Assembly: GCA_005879205.1 (NCBI GenBank)
Contig: VBLD01000014.1
Span: 1-7,667 of the forward strand
Direction: 5' to 3'
Source of the DNA: Deltaproteobacteria bacterium
Lineage (GTDB): Bacteria > Desulfobacterota > Binatia > DP-6
DNA length: 7,667 nt
The notes under the pieces are model-generated. The model was not told the origin of the DNA and did not search any database. It saw only the letters and a program-made list of their open reading frames with translations. This document shows, one piece after another, positions 1 to 5,024 of this stretch. The position numbers and the translations under genes were made by a program. Position 1 is the first letter of the stretch, and each line of letters opens with the position of its first letter.

Positions 1-398
1 GGGTCGAGGACGCTGGTGGGGATGCGGTTGTGGCCGCTGCCGCCGTCCAGGTAGATGCCATCCCAGCGCCCGTCGGGCGGACGCAGGCCGCCGCTGGCGG
101 TCGGCGTCGGGCAGTCGATGAACGGTTCGGGCCCGCCGTCCTCCTGGTTGGCGTCGTAGCGGCCGTTGCCGTTGAGGTCCTTGTAGGGCTCTTCGAGCGA
201 GAAGAGGTGCGGGCCGTCGAACGTCCCGGTCACGTCGCAGTCGGCCGGGTTCGACGCCGCCGACGCGGCGAGCGGCGGCGTGATGTCGACCGCCGACGCG
301 CCGACGACGAACTGCCCGGAGGCATCCGCCGGCGCGCCGACGGCCAGCAGCGCGCCGCAGAGGAGGATCACCTTCGCGGCATGAAGGCTGGCGCGCAC
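1..398 (-). CDS. Secreted neutral/alkaline ceramidase-like protein, N-terminal part (partial, leaves window at left edge)
   Basis: Reading the minus strand from a GTG at 398 gives 132 codons open to the window edge. Residues 1-27 form a signal peptide: basic start, hydrophobic stretch about 10-22, Ala-rich cleavage region. The mature part opens with VGASAVDITPP (32-42), the kind of VDITPP motif that starts neutral/alkaline non-lysosomal ceramidase domains. A DLNGNGRYD stretch (74-82) looks like a calcium-binding loop, and RWDGIYLDGG (111-120) followed by HNRIPTSVLD resembles the substrate-pocket start of that family. The family hydrolyses ceramide or related N-acyl lipids outside the cytoplasm, but many bacterial members are uncharacterised. 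The catalytic serine and zinc ligands would lie beyond the edge, so activity cannot be judged. The GTG has no Shine-Dalgarno sequence; an in-frame stop lies further upstream, and the signal peptide fits this start. Family is fairly likely, substrate unknown. Confidence 0.6.
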   Translation of the reverse strand, partial: MRASLHAAKVILLCGALLAVGAPADASGQFVVGASAVDITPPLAASAASNPADCDVTGTFDGPHLFSLEEPYKDLNGNGRYDANQEDGGPEPFIDCPTPTASGGLRPPDGRWDGIYLDGGSGHNRIPTSVLD

Positions 399-404
399 CG
401 CTGG

Positions 405-433
405 CGTGTAGGCGGCTCTGTCTGCGGTGTCAA
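405..433 (-). promoter_or_regulatory. Putative sigma-70-type promoter of the ceramidase-like gene
   Basis: The minus strand carries a perfect TTGACA (433-428), a 17-base spacer, then TACACG (410-405, 3 of 6 to TATAAT). Only six bases separate the -10 hexamer from the GTG at 398, so transcription would begin at or next to the start codon, consistent with a leaderless mRNA and with the missing Shine-Dalgarno sequence. The -35 is strong and the -10 weak. Confidence 0.45.
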
Positions 434-496
434 TCGAGGCGAGCCTGAATCTGCTAGACGATCACGGCAACAGGTTAGCCTCCAAGCAATTTATTC

Positions 497-526
497 GTGA
501 CAAGCGATGCGGCAGGACGGTAGGCG
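497..526 (+). promoter_or_regulatory. Weak candidate promoter for the LigD phosphoesterase gene
   Basis: GTGACA (497-502, 5 of 6 to TTGACA) is followed after 18 bases by TAGGCG (521-526, only 2 of 6 to TATAAT). It lies at the end of an AT-richer patch (about 425-500) in the divergent gap 399-579. If used, the leader before the GTG at 580 would be about 45 bases. Nothing else recognisable is seen in this gap apart from the opposing promoter. Confidence 0.25.
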
Positions 527-579
527 GGTCGGGGCCGGCGCTTCCCACGCCGCGCGCCGCGCGCTACACGAGCAGTCAG

Positions 580-1281
580 GTGGCCCTCGCCGAGTACCGA
601 AGGAAGCGCCGCTTCGGCGTGACGCCGGAGCCCGCGGGCGGAAAGCAACGCCGTCGCGCGCGGGGGCTCCTGTACGTCGTGCAGAAGCACCGGGCATCCC
701 ACCTGCACTATGATTTCCGCCTGGAGTGGAACGGCGTGCTCCTGTCGTGGGCGGTTCCGAAGGGACCGTCGCCCGATCCGGCGGTCAAGCGGCTCGCGAT
801 GGCCGTGGAGGACCATCCGCTCGAGTACGCGAGCTTCGAGGGCGTGATCCCGGAAGGGGAGTACGGCGGCGGGACCGTCATGGTCTGGGACCGCGGCACG
901 TGGACGCCCGACGTCGCCGACGTCGACGCGGCCGTGCAGAAGGGCGAGCTGAAGTTCGCGCTCCAGGGCCAGAAGCTCAGCGGCTCGTGGGTTCTCGTGC
1001 GCACCCGCTCGTCGCCGCGCGGGAACAAGCCGGCCTGGCTCCTGATCAAGCATCGCGACGCCGCGGTCTCGACGGAGGACATCGCCACGACGGAGCCGCG
1101 CTCGGCGGTCTCGGGCCGCCTGCTGGCGGAGATCGCGTGGCACGAGGGGGGCGACGTCGCCAAGGCAGCGTCCGGCGATCCGCCCGGGGAGATTCGCAAG
1201 CTCATCGCAAAGCCGAGCCTCGTCCGGCAGCGCCGGCGCGGCAAGCGAGCCGTCTGGCACTCGAGCAAGCCGGCGCGCTGA
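580..1281 (+). CDS. Stand-alone LigD-type DNA 3'-phosphoesterase
   Basis: The 233-residue product is the N-terminal phosphoesterase (PE) module of bacterial LigD, without the ligase and polymerase domains. LigD PE domains trim 3'-terminal ribonucleotides and 3'-phosphates at DNA breaks before sealing, using a metal-dependent active site. All expected residues are visible: His37, His43, Asp45, Arg47 (HRASHLHYDFRLE region) and His79, Tyr83 (EDHPLEY). These match Pseudomonas aeruginosa LigD His42, His48, Asp50, Arg52, His84 and Tyr88 at a constant offset of five. That offset supports the GTG at 580, which begins with the family-typical LAEYRRKR. An in-frame GTG at 427 would add 51 residues unlike the family and overlap the opposing promoter. 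Further family motifs are SWAVPKGPS (56-64) and GVIPEGEYGGGTV (88-100). Roughly the last 60 residues form a basic extension. No Shine-Dalgarno sequence is clear, and no ku or ligase gene is nearby. Family assignment is firm; the start is less so. Confidence 0.9.
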   Translation: MALAEYRRKRRFGVTPEPAGGKQRRRARGLLYVVQKHRASHLHYDFRLEWNGVLLSWAVPKGPSPDPAVKRLAMAVEDHPLEYASFEGVIPEGEYGGGTVMVWDRGTWTPDVADVDAAVQKGELKFALQGQKLSGSWVLVRTRSSPRGNKPAWLLIKHRDAAVSTEDIATTEPRSAVSGRLLAEIAWHEGGDVAKAASGDPPGEIRKLIAKPSLVRQRRRGKRAVWHSSKPAR

Positions 1282-1290
1282 GGCGCGCCG
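1271..1290 (+). terminator. Strong GC hairpin enclosing the phosphoesterase stop codon
   Basis: Perfect 8-bp inverted repeat CGGCGCGC (1271-1278) and GCGCGCCG (1283-1290) with a four-base loop TGAG that contains the TGA stop. No T-run follows, so it is not a classical intrinsic terminator. It may still end transcription, or protect 3' ends, between the convergent phosphoesterase and the minus-strand genes. Confidence 0.4.
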
Positions 1291-1295
1291 CCGGT

Positions 1296-1491
1296 TCAGC
1301 GTGATCCGGCCGGCCCGTGCAGGCGCACCGCGAGCTGGTCCGCCAGCTCCGGACGGACGCGGCTCGACGTTCTCGTAGACGTACCGCCCGTCGTCGAAGT
1401 TGACGAAGCCGAAGCTGCCCACCTGCGCGTACACGGCGCCCACCGGCGCCACGAGCCCGAGCGCGATGAGGACCGTGCGTGGGCGACGCAC
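1296..1491 (-). pseudogene. Remnant of a TPR-type membrane protein gene (TMTC-like N-terminus with a shifted C-terminal scrap)
   Basis: A minus-strand reading from a GTG at 1491 gives a membrane segment (VLIALGLVAPVGAVYAQVG) followed by FGFVNFDDGRYVYENV. This is the characteristic opening of bacterial tetratricopeptide-repeat proteins related to the TMTC/PMT glycosyltransferase-like family, which usually run to 500-800 residues. After the Val codon at 1368-1366 the frame continues as a Pro/Gly/Ala/Arg-rich shadow running into the opposing phosphoesterase gene. One reading frame over, from 1364, a short segment SRVRPELADQLAVRLHG ends at a TGA (1298-1296) and reads like the tail of such a protein. 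The simplest view is an internally deleted, dead gene that keeps both ends. It begins eight bases downstream of the serine acetyltransferase stop, so it may once have been co-transcribed. The N-terminal assignment is fairly confident, the C-terminal one tentative. Confidence 0.5.
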
Positions 1492-1512
1492 GCCGCTCAG
1501 CGCGTTCGCGGC
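1492..1512 (-). terminator. GC hairpin over the serine acetyltransferase stop codon
   Basis: GCCGC (1492-1496) pairs with GCGGC (1508-1512); the intervening 11 bases contain the acetyltransferase stop codon (1499-1497). A nested alternative CGCG-TT-CGCG occupies 1501-1510. No T-run follows on either strand. In DNA this GC-rich it could be fortuitous. Confidence 0.2.
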
Positions 1513-2378
1513 GGCTCGTAGCTGATGCGGCTGTTCGGCGGCACCGACTCGACCAGCCATGCGTTGCCGCCGATGATCGAGCCCCGACCGATCACGGTGT
1601 TGCCGCCGAGGATGGTCGCGCCCGCGTAGATCGTGACGTTGTCCTCGATCGTCGGGTGACGCTTGGTGCCCGCGTCCGAGACGCCGCGGTCGAGGCTCAG
1701 CGCGCCGAGGGTGACGCCCTGGTAGACCTTCACCTCGTTCCCGATGACGCACGTCTCGCCGATCACGACGCCGGTGCCGTGGTCGATGAAGAAGGACTCG
1801 CCGATCGACGCCCCGGGGTGGATGTCGATGCCCGTCACGGCGTGCGCGTGCTCCGACATGATGCGGGGCAGCATGGGGACGCCTTCGCGGTAGAGCTCGT
1901 GCGCGATGCGGTGCGTGGTGATGGCCTCGATCGACGGGTAGCTGAAGATCACCTCCTCGACGCTGTTGGCCGCCGGGTCGCCCTGGAAGGCCGCCAGCAC
2001 GTCCTTCGACAGGAGGGCACGGAGCGCGGGGATCTTGCGCAGCAGCGCGAGCGTCACCGTCTCGGGCCACTCGGGCTCCCGGGGTGCGGCGCTGCGAAAG
2101 CCCTCGTAGCTCGCCGCCCGTCGGATCTGCTCGACCAGTATCTCGTAGGCCGGGTAGAGGTGCGAGGCGATCGCGAAGCGGAGCTTCGACTCGTCGAGCG
2201 TGCCGGTGGAGTAGTAGCCGAGGTACATGACCGCCTTCAGGTGGCCGAGGGACTCGATGACCTGGCGCTTGTTCGGAAGCTGCGCGCTGCTGAGGCCGTC
2301 GATCAGCCGACCGGCCTCGTAGCTGGCGGCCACCTGCCCGATGACGTTCTCGAGCTCGCCCAGCCGGTGAATCGTCAT
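1497..2378 (-). CDS. Serine O-acetyltransferase, EpsC/CysE-type
   Basis: The 293-residue enzyme transfers an acetyl group from acetyl-CoA to L-serine, giving O-acetylserine for cysteine synthesis in the cytoplasm. An all-helical N-terminal domain (about 1-175, including FQGDPAA at 131-137 and the THRIAHELY helix at 155-163) precedes a left-handed beta-helix of hexapeptide repeats (about 181-285). The catalytic pair is visible as Asp185 (GIDIHPGA) and His200 (FIDHGTGVVIGET), spaced 15 residues as in Escherichia coli CysE Asp143/His158. GAxSLDxG and KRHPTIEDNV (239-248) complete the family signature. The N-terminal domain is longer than in E. coli CysE, as in EpsC-type enzymes. The C-terminus ends EPPRTR, without the terminal isoleucine that CysE inserts into the cysteine synthase active site, so the classical bienzyme complex is unlikely. 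The ATG at 2378 has a GAGG Shine-Dalgarno. No cysK is seen in the window. Confidence 0.93.
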   Translation of the reverse strand: MTIHRLGELENVIGQVAASYEAGRLIDGLSSAQLPNKRQVIESLGHLKAVMYLGYYSTGTLDESKLRFAIASHLYPAYEILVEQIRRAASYEGFRSAAPREPEWPETVTLALLRKIPALRALLSKDVLAAFQGDPAANSVEEVIFSYPSIEAITTHRIAHELYREGVPMLPRIMSEHAHAVTGIDIHPGASIGESFFIDHGTGVVIGETCVIGNEVKVYQGVTLGALSLDRGVSDAGTKRHPTIEDNVTIYAGATILGGNTVIGRGSIIGGNAWLVESVPPNSRISYEPPRTR

Positions 2379-2382
2379 TTGA

Positions 2383-2386
2383 CCTC
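2383..2386 (-). promoter_or_regulatory. Ribosome binding site of the serine acetyltransferase gene
   Basis: The minus strand reads GAGG four bases before the ATG at 2378, within an AAGAGG context. It supports this start, although the same bases abut the candidate -10 element, so only one of the two readings (leadered with Shine-Dalgarno, or leaderless) may be used. Confidence 0.55.
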
Positions 2387-2415
2387 TTCCTAGCCCGGTC
2401 AGGTTGCCCCGGCAA
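2387..2415 (-). promoter_or_regulatory. Candidate promoter of the serine acetyltransferase gene, with a palindrome over its -35
   Basis: TTGCCG (2415-2410, 4 of 6) is followed after 17 bases by TAGGAA (2392-2387, 3 of 6). Eight bases separate the -10 from the ATG, so transcription would start one or two bases before it. The -35 sits in the inverted repeat TTGCC-CC-GGCAA (2404-2415), which could be an operator half-site pair. Moderate to weak evidence. Confidence 0.35.
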
Positions 2416-2517
2416 ACCCCGCCCGGCGACCCAGCTCGGGAAAACCCGAAGGCCGCCGCCCGCCGCCACAGGGCGCCCTTTTCGGCGTGAAGACTCGCAT
2501 CCGGGCGCGGGCTGGCC

Positions 2518-2523
2518 TATGCT
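2518..2523 (+). promoter_or_regulatory. Candidate -10 element of the small membrane protein gene
   Basis: TATGCT (4 of 6 to TATAAT) ends six bases before the GTG at 2530. The best -35 at a sensible spacing is CTCGCA (2494-2499, 18-base spacer, 3 of 6), which is weak. The geometry implies transcription starting at the start codon. Confidence 0.35.
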
Positions 2524-2529
2524 GCGGGA

Positions 2530-2832
2530 GTGCGCGCGGCTCTGCTGCCCCTCGTCCTCCTTCTCGGGCTGGCGGCGGTGGTCGGCGCCGCCGAGGCTCC
2601 GGAGCAGAGCGTGACCCCCATAGTCCCGGACGTCGAGCAGCGGGTCGAGGCCGTGGACACGGGTGACGTGCAACACGTGGAGCGCCTCGACCCTGACCAG
2701 ATGCAACGCATCGCCGCGGAGAGCAACGCGCCCGTCCGCCGGGGACTGGCGACCGCGGGCAAGGTCGTCCTCGGGGTCATCGCCCTCGGCCTGTCGCTCG
2801 GCTTCACGGTGGCCTCCATTCTGCTCTTCTGA
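2530..2832 (+). CDS. Small secreted/membrane-anchored protein of unknown function
   Basis: I do not recognise this 100-residue protein. It starts with a clear signal peptide (RAALLPLVLLLGLAAVVGA, cleavage likely near residue 20). A hydrophilic, acidic stretch of about 55 residues follows (EQSVTPIVPDVEQRVEAVD onward, no cysteines). The protein ends in a hydrophobic segment (about 77-100, VVLGVIALGLSLGFTVASILLF) that fits one transmembrane helix running to the very C-terminus. If the signal is cleaved, a short periplasmic loop would be anchored by a C-terminal helix. There is no lipobox cysteine. The GTG start is chosen because it begins the signal peptide and lies six bases after a -10-like TATGCT; no properly spaced Shine-Dalgarno is seen. 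It is divergent from the acetyltransferase gene and 194 bases upstream of the helicase gene, with a hairpin at its stop. Signal peptide plus membrane helix in one frame make a real gene likely. Confidence 0.65.
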   Translation: MRAALLPLVLLLGLAAVVGAAEAPEQSVTPIVPDVEQRVEAVDTGDVQHVERLDPDQMQRIAAESNAPVRRGLATAGKVVLGVIALGLSLGFTVASILLF

Positions 2833-2857
2833 CCCCGCTTCTGCCGGGGTGGATTTT
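2832..2857 (+). terminator. Probable intrinsic terminator after the small membrane protein gene
   Basis: ACCCCG (2832-2837) pairs with CGGGGT (2845-2850) around a seven-base loop, followed by GGATTTT with four T (2854-2857). The stem begins on the last base of the stop codon. An alternative stem CCGGG (2844-2848) with CCCGG (2858-2862) would loop out the T-run. It likely separates this gene from the helicase gene. Confidence 0.45.
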
Positions 2858-2973
2858 CCCGGCGTGATGGGTTACACGAGCTACCGAGCCAGCTAGGCGC
2901 CGTCGCCGCCGCCCCTGGCTCACCCCCCGTACGCGGTACCGCCGGGCGCGTCCTCACCCGGCCGCGTGCGGTG

Positions 2974-2995
2974 TCGAGGCACCGCGACGCCTCGA
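2974..2995 (+). promoter_or_regulatory. Perfect inverted repeat upstream of the RecQ gene
   Basis: TCGAGGC (2974-2980) and GCCTCGA (2989-2995) form a perfect 7-bp inverted repeat separated by eight bases, ending 31 bases before the helicase start. It overlaps the weak -35 candidate TCGAAG (2992-2997), which pairs at 18 bases with TACCGC (3016-3021). It could be an operator or an RNA hairpin. It does not match the LexA sites I know. The rest of the 2833-3026 gap shows nothing else apart from the terminator. Confidence 0.35.
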
Positions 2996-3026
2996 AGAGC
3001 CGGCGACGGCAGAGATACCGCCCATC

Positions 3027-4991
3027 GTGGGCGAAGCTGAAACGGTGGAGACTCTCGAAACCGTAGCACCGATCGCAGAATCCGCGCCGCGCCCCACGGA
3101 CGACGTCCGGCAGATCGCCCAGAAGCGGTTTGGCCTGTCCCGGCTCTATCGCGAGCAGGAGCGCGCGATCCGGGCGGTGCTGCAGGAGCGCGACGTGCTG
3201 CTCGTGGTGCCGACGGGCGGCGGTAAGTCGCTGTGCTACCAGCTCCCGTCGCTGCTGCTGCCGCGGCCGACCGTGGTGGTGTCGCCGCTGCTCGCCCTGC
3301 TCGAGGACCAGTACCTGAAGATGCAGCAGCTCGGCGTGCCGACCGTCCGGCTCGACAGTACGGTCGGCGCTGCGGATCGACGTGCGGCGCTCGCCCGCAT
3401 CGCCGCGGGTGGATCGCTGCTCGTTCTCACCACGCCCGAGACCCTCGCCGGGGACGAGCTCGGCACGTTGCTCGAGAAGACGCCGCCCGGTCTCGTCGCG
3501 GTCGACGAGGCGCACTGCGTATCGGAGTGGGGCCATGACTTCCGCCCCGCGTACCTCGCGCTCGGCCAGCGCCTCGTCGGCCTCAAGGCGGGCCACGTCA
3601 TGGCGCTCACCGCGACGGCGACGCCACCGGTGCGCGAGGACATCGTCCGCTACCTCGGGCTGCGCGAGCCCGAGGTCATCGTCTCCTCGCCGCACCGCCA
3701 CAACCTCTTCTTCTCCGTTCGTCGCGCCGCCGGCGACGAGAAGCTCCGCCAGCTTGCCAAGCTGGCGCGGCGCCTGCCGCGCCCCGGCATCATCTATTGC
3801 TCCACCACGAAGATGGTGGAGGACGTCTGGCTCGGCCTCAGGCTGATCAAGGTGCCGTGCGCCCGCTACCACGGCAAGATGACCGACAAGGACCGCGCCG
3901 AGCACCAGGCGCGCTTCATGCGGAAGGGCAAGCGCATCGTCATGGTCGCGACGAGCGCGTTCGGCCTCGGCATCGACAAGCCCGACATCCGCTACATCAT
4001 CCACTACCAGGCTCCGGCGTCGCTCGAGCGCTACCTCCAGGAGGCCGGGCGCGCCGGGCGCGACGGTCACGGCGCGCAGTGCATCCTCCTCTTCGACGAG
4101 TCGGACCTGGAGATCCAGGAGCACCTCCTGGCACTCTCGCGCCTCTCGCCGGCGCTGCTCGGCAAGTTCGGCCGGGCGCTCGCCGCGTGGGCCGGCGAGG
4201 AGCGCGACGCCAACATCGAGGAGCTGGCGCTCTCCGCCGGTATCTCGCAGCGCGCGGCGACCTCCCTGGTGACCGTGCTCGTCGAGGCGGGCATCTGCGA
4301 GCGCGTGAGCGGTGGGCGCGTGCATCCCACCGTCCCCCTCGAGACCCTGGTCGAGCGCGTCGAGGCGCTTCGTTCCCGCTTCGAGATCCTTCGTCGCGAG
4401 GACGCCCGCCGGCTGCGGGCGGTGGTCGAGTACGCCAACGAGGAGGGCTGTCGCAGCGTCGCGCTGCGGCGGTACTTCGGCGACACCGATTCCACCCCGT
4501 GCGGCCGCTGCGACCTCTGCCGCCGGCAAGGGATCGCGCCGCCGATGGGCGGGCGCGGCCGCCCCCATCGCCACCGCCATCATCGTCCTCGCCCGTGGCA
4601 GCAGCCTTCGGCGCAGCCGCCGAGCGAGGGGACGCAGGTGGCGGCGACGCGGGACGGCTTCGATCGGCGCCGCCGGCGACGGCGCCGAGGGCGGCGGCCC
4701 GGCGAGTCCGGCGCTCCGGACCGAATGGACCGGATGGACCGGCCGCAGGTCGCTGCCGCACCACCGGCGCCGGCGCTCCCGGTGCTCGACCCCGCGGCTG
4801 ACGATCTCGCCGCCGACCTCGGCGCGCCACCGCTACCGCCGGCTGCGGCCAACGCGGCCGACGCAGCGCCGGGCGCCGCCGGGCCCGCGGGCCGCTCGTC
4901 GCCGGGCACCGCGCCTCACCGGCGCCGCCGCCGGCGCCGCCGCCGGCACGGCCCGCGTCCCGACGCCGCCCCCGGCTCCCCGTCGCCCTGA
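3027..4991 (+). CDS. RecQ-family ATP-dependent DNA helicase with arginine-rich C-terminal tail
   Basis: This 654-residue protein is a superfamily 2, 3'-to-5' DNA-unwinding helicase of the RecQ family, acting in recombination and repair. Motifs in order: motif 0 around FGLSRLYREQ (35-44); Walker A PTGGGKS (62-68, Lys67); motif Ia SPLLALLEDQ (86-95); DEAH (159-162) with the RecQ aromatic loop SEWGHDFRP (165-173); motif III LTATAT (193-198); motif IV GIIYCST (253-259); motif V ATSAFGLGIDKPD (307-319); motif VI QEAGRAGRDG (337-346). A helix-turn-helix/winged-helix-like segment (about 393-433) then precedes four zinc-type cysteines, Cys474, 491, 494 and 497; E. coli RecQ has zinc first. No HRDC domain follows. 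Residues 505-654 are low-complexity Arg/His/Pro/Ala with runs of eight (546-553) and ten (631-640) arginines, likely disordered and nucleic-acid binding. The GTG start lacks a Shine-Dalgarno, and residues 1-25 are not conserved-looking, so the true start could be slightly downstream. Confidence 0.93.
   Translation: MGEAETVETLETVAPIAESAPRPTDDVRQIAQKRFGLSRLYREQERAIRAVLQERDVLLVVPTGGGKSLCYQLPSLLLPRPTVVVSPLLALLEDQYLKMQQLGVPTVRLDSTVGAADRRAALARIAAGGSLLVLTTPETLAGDELGTLLEKTPPGLVAVDEAHCVSEWGHDFRPAYLALGQRLVGLKAGHVMALTATATPPVREDIVRYLGLREPEVIVSSPHRHNLFFSVRRAAGDEKLRQLAKLARRLPRPGIIYCSTTKMVEDVWLGLRLIKVPCARYHGKMTDKDRAEHQARFMRKGKRIVMVATSAFGLGIDKPDIRYIIHYQAPASLERYLQEAGRAGRDGHGAQCILLFDESDLEIQEHLLALSRLSPALLGKFGRALAAWAGEERDANIEELALSAGISQRAATSLVTVLVEAGICERVSGGRVHPTVPLETLVERVEALRSRFEILRREDARRLRAVVEYANEEGCRSVALRRYFGDTDSTPCGRCDLCRRQGIAPPMGGRGRPHRHRHHRPRPWQQPSAQPPSEGTQVAATRDGFDRRRRRRRRGRRPGESGAPDRMDRMDRPQVAAAPPAPALPVLDPAADDLAADLGAPPLPPAAANAADAAPGAAGPAGRSSPGTAPHRRRRRRRRRHGPRPDAAPGSPSP
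4719..4742 (+). repeat. Nine-base tandem repeat in the RecQ tail
   Basis: GACCGAATG, GACCGGATG and a partial GACCGG stand head to tail (2.7 copies, one mismatch), encoding the Asp-Arg-Met repeat DRMDRMDR. In-frame period, so copy-number change would keep the reading frame. Confidence 0.6.
4919..4946 (+). repeat. Twelve-base GC tandem repeat encoding the ten-arginine run
   Basis: GGCGCCGCCGCC occurs twice in exact tandem (4921-4932, 4933-4944) with partial flanks, encoding Arg631-640 of the helicase tail. Its period is a multiple of three, so slippage would lengthen or shorten the arginine run without a frameshift. Confidence 0.7.
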
Positions 4992-5011
4992 GAATCGGGG
5001 AACACATCGCC

Positions 5012-5024
5012 GACCGGAGCGGTC
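5012..5024. terminator. Small hairpin between convergent RecQ and permease genes
   Basis: GACCG-GAG-CGGTC is a perfect 5-bp inverted repeat in the 31-base convergent gap and overlaps the permease stop codon (5025-5023). It could serve both genes, but no T-run follows on either strand, so the call is weak. Confidence 0.25.

Larger units (their letters stand above)
2379..2529. other. Divergent intergenic region between serine acetyltransferase and small membrane protein
   Basis: These 151 bases hold the two opposing candidate promoters, the palindrome at 2404-2415, and a small hairpin TCGGG-AAAA-CCCGA (2436-2449). GGGCGCCC followed by TTTT (2471-2482) is palindromic but leaves no loop, so it is not called a terminator. 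No small gene is apparent. Confidence 0.4.

Noticed and set aside
427..579. N-terminal extension of the phosphoesterase from a GTG at 427
   Set aside because: The 51 extra residues resemble no LigD N-terminus and overlap the opposing promoter; starting at 580 lines up with known active-site spacing.
2471..2482. GGGCGCCC followed by TTTT as an intrinsic terminator
   Set aside because: The palindrome has no loop-forming bases and lies upstream of a gene start rather than after a gene.
475..2706. Very long minus-strand open frame (743 codons)
   Set aside because: It is the opposite or shifted reading of the phosphoesterase and acetyltransferase genes, with Arg/Pro/Gly/His-rich composition typical of shadow frames in GC-rich DNA. 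Only its short part at 1491-1366 has meaning, as the TPR remnant.
2878..2890. Minus strand reads GGCTCGGTAGCTC, like the acceptor and D-arm start of a tRNA
   Set aside because: No matching GAGC D-stem arm, anticodon stem or GGTTCGAATCC-type T-loop follows, and the next bases fold otherwise. At most a tRNA scrap, more likely chance.
2517..4583. 688-codon minus-strand open frame opposite the RecQ motor
   Set aside because: Antisense shadow of the helicase motifs; no recognisable domain or start context.
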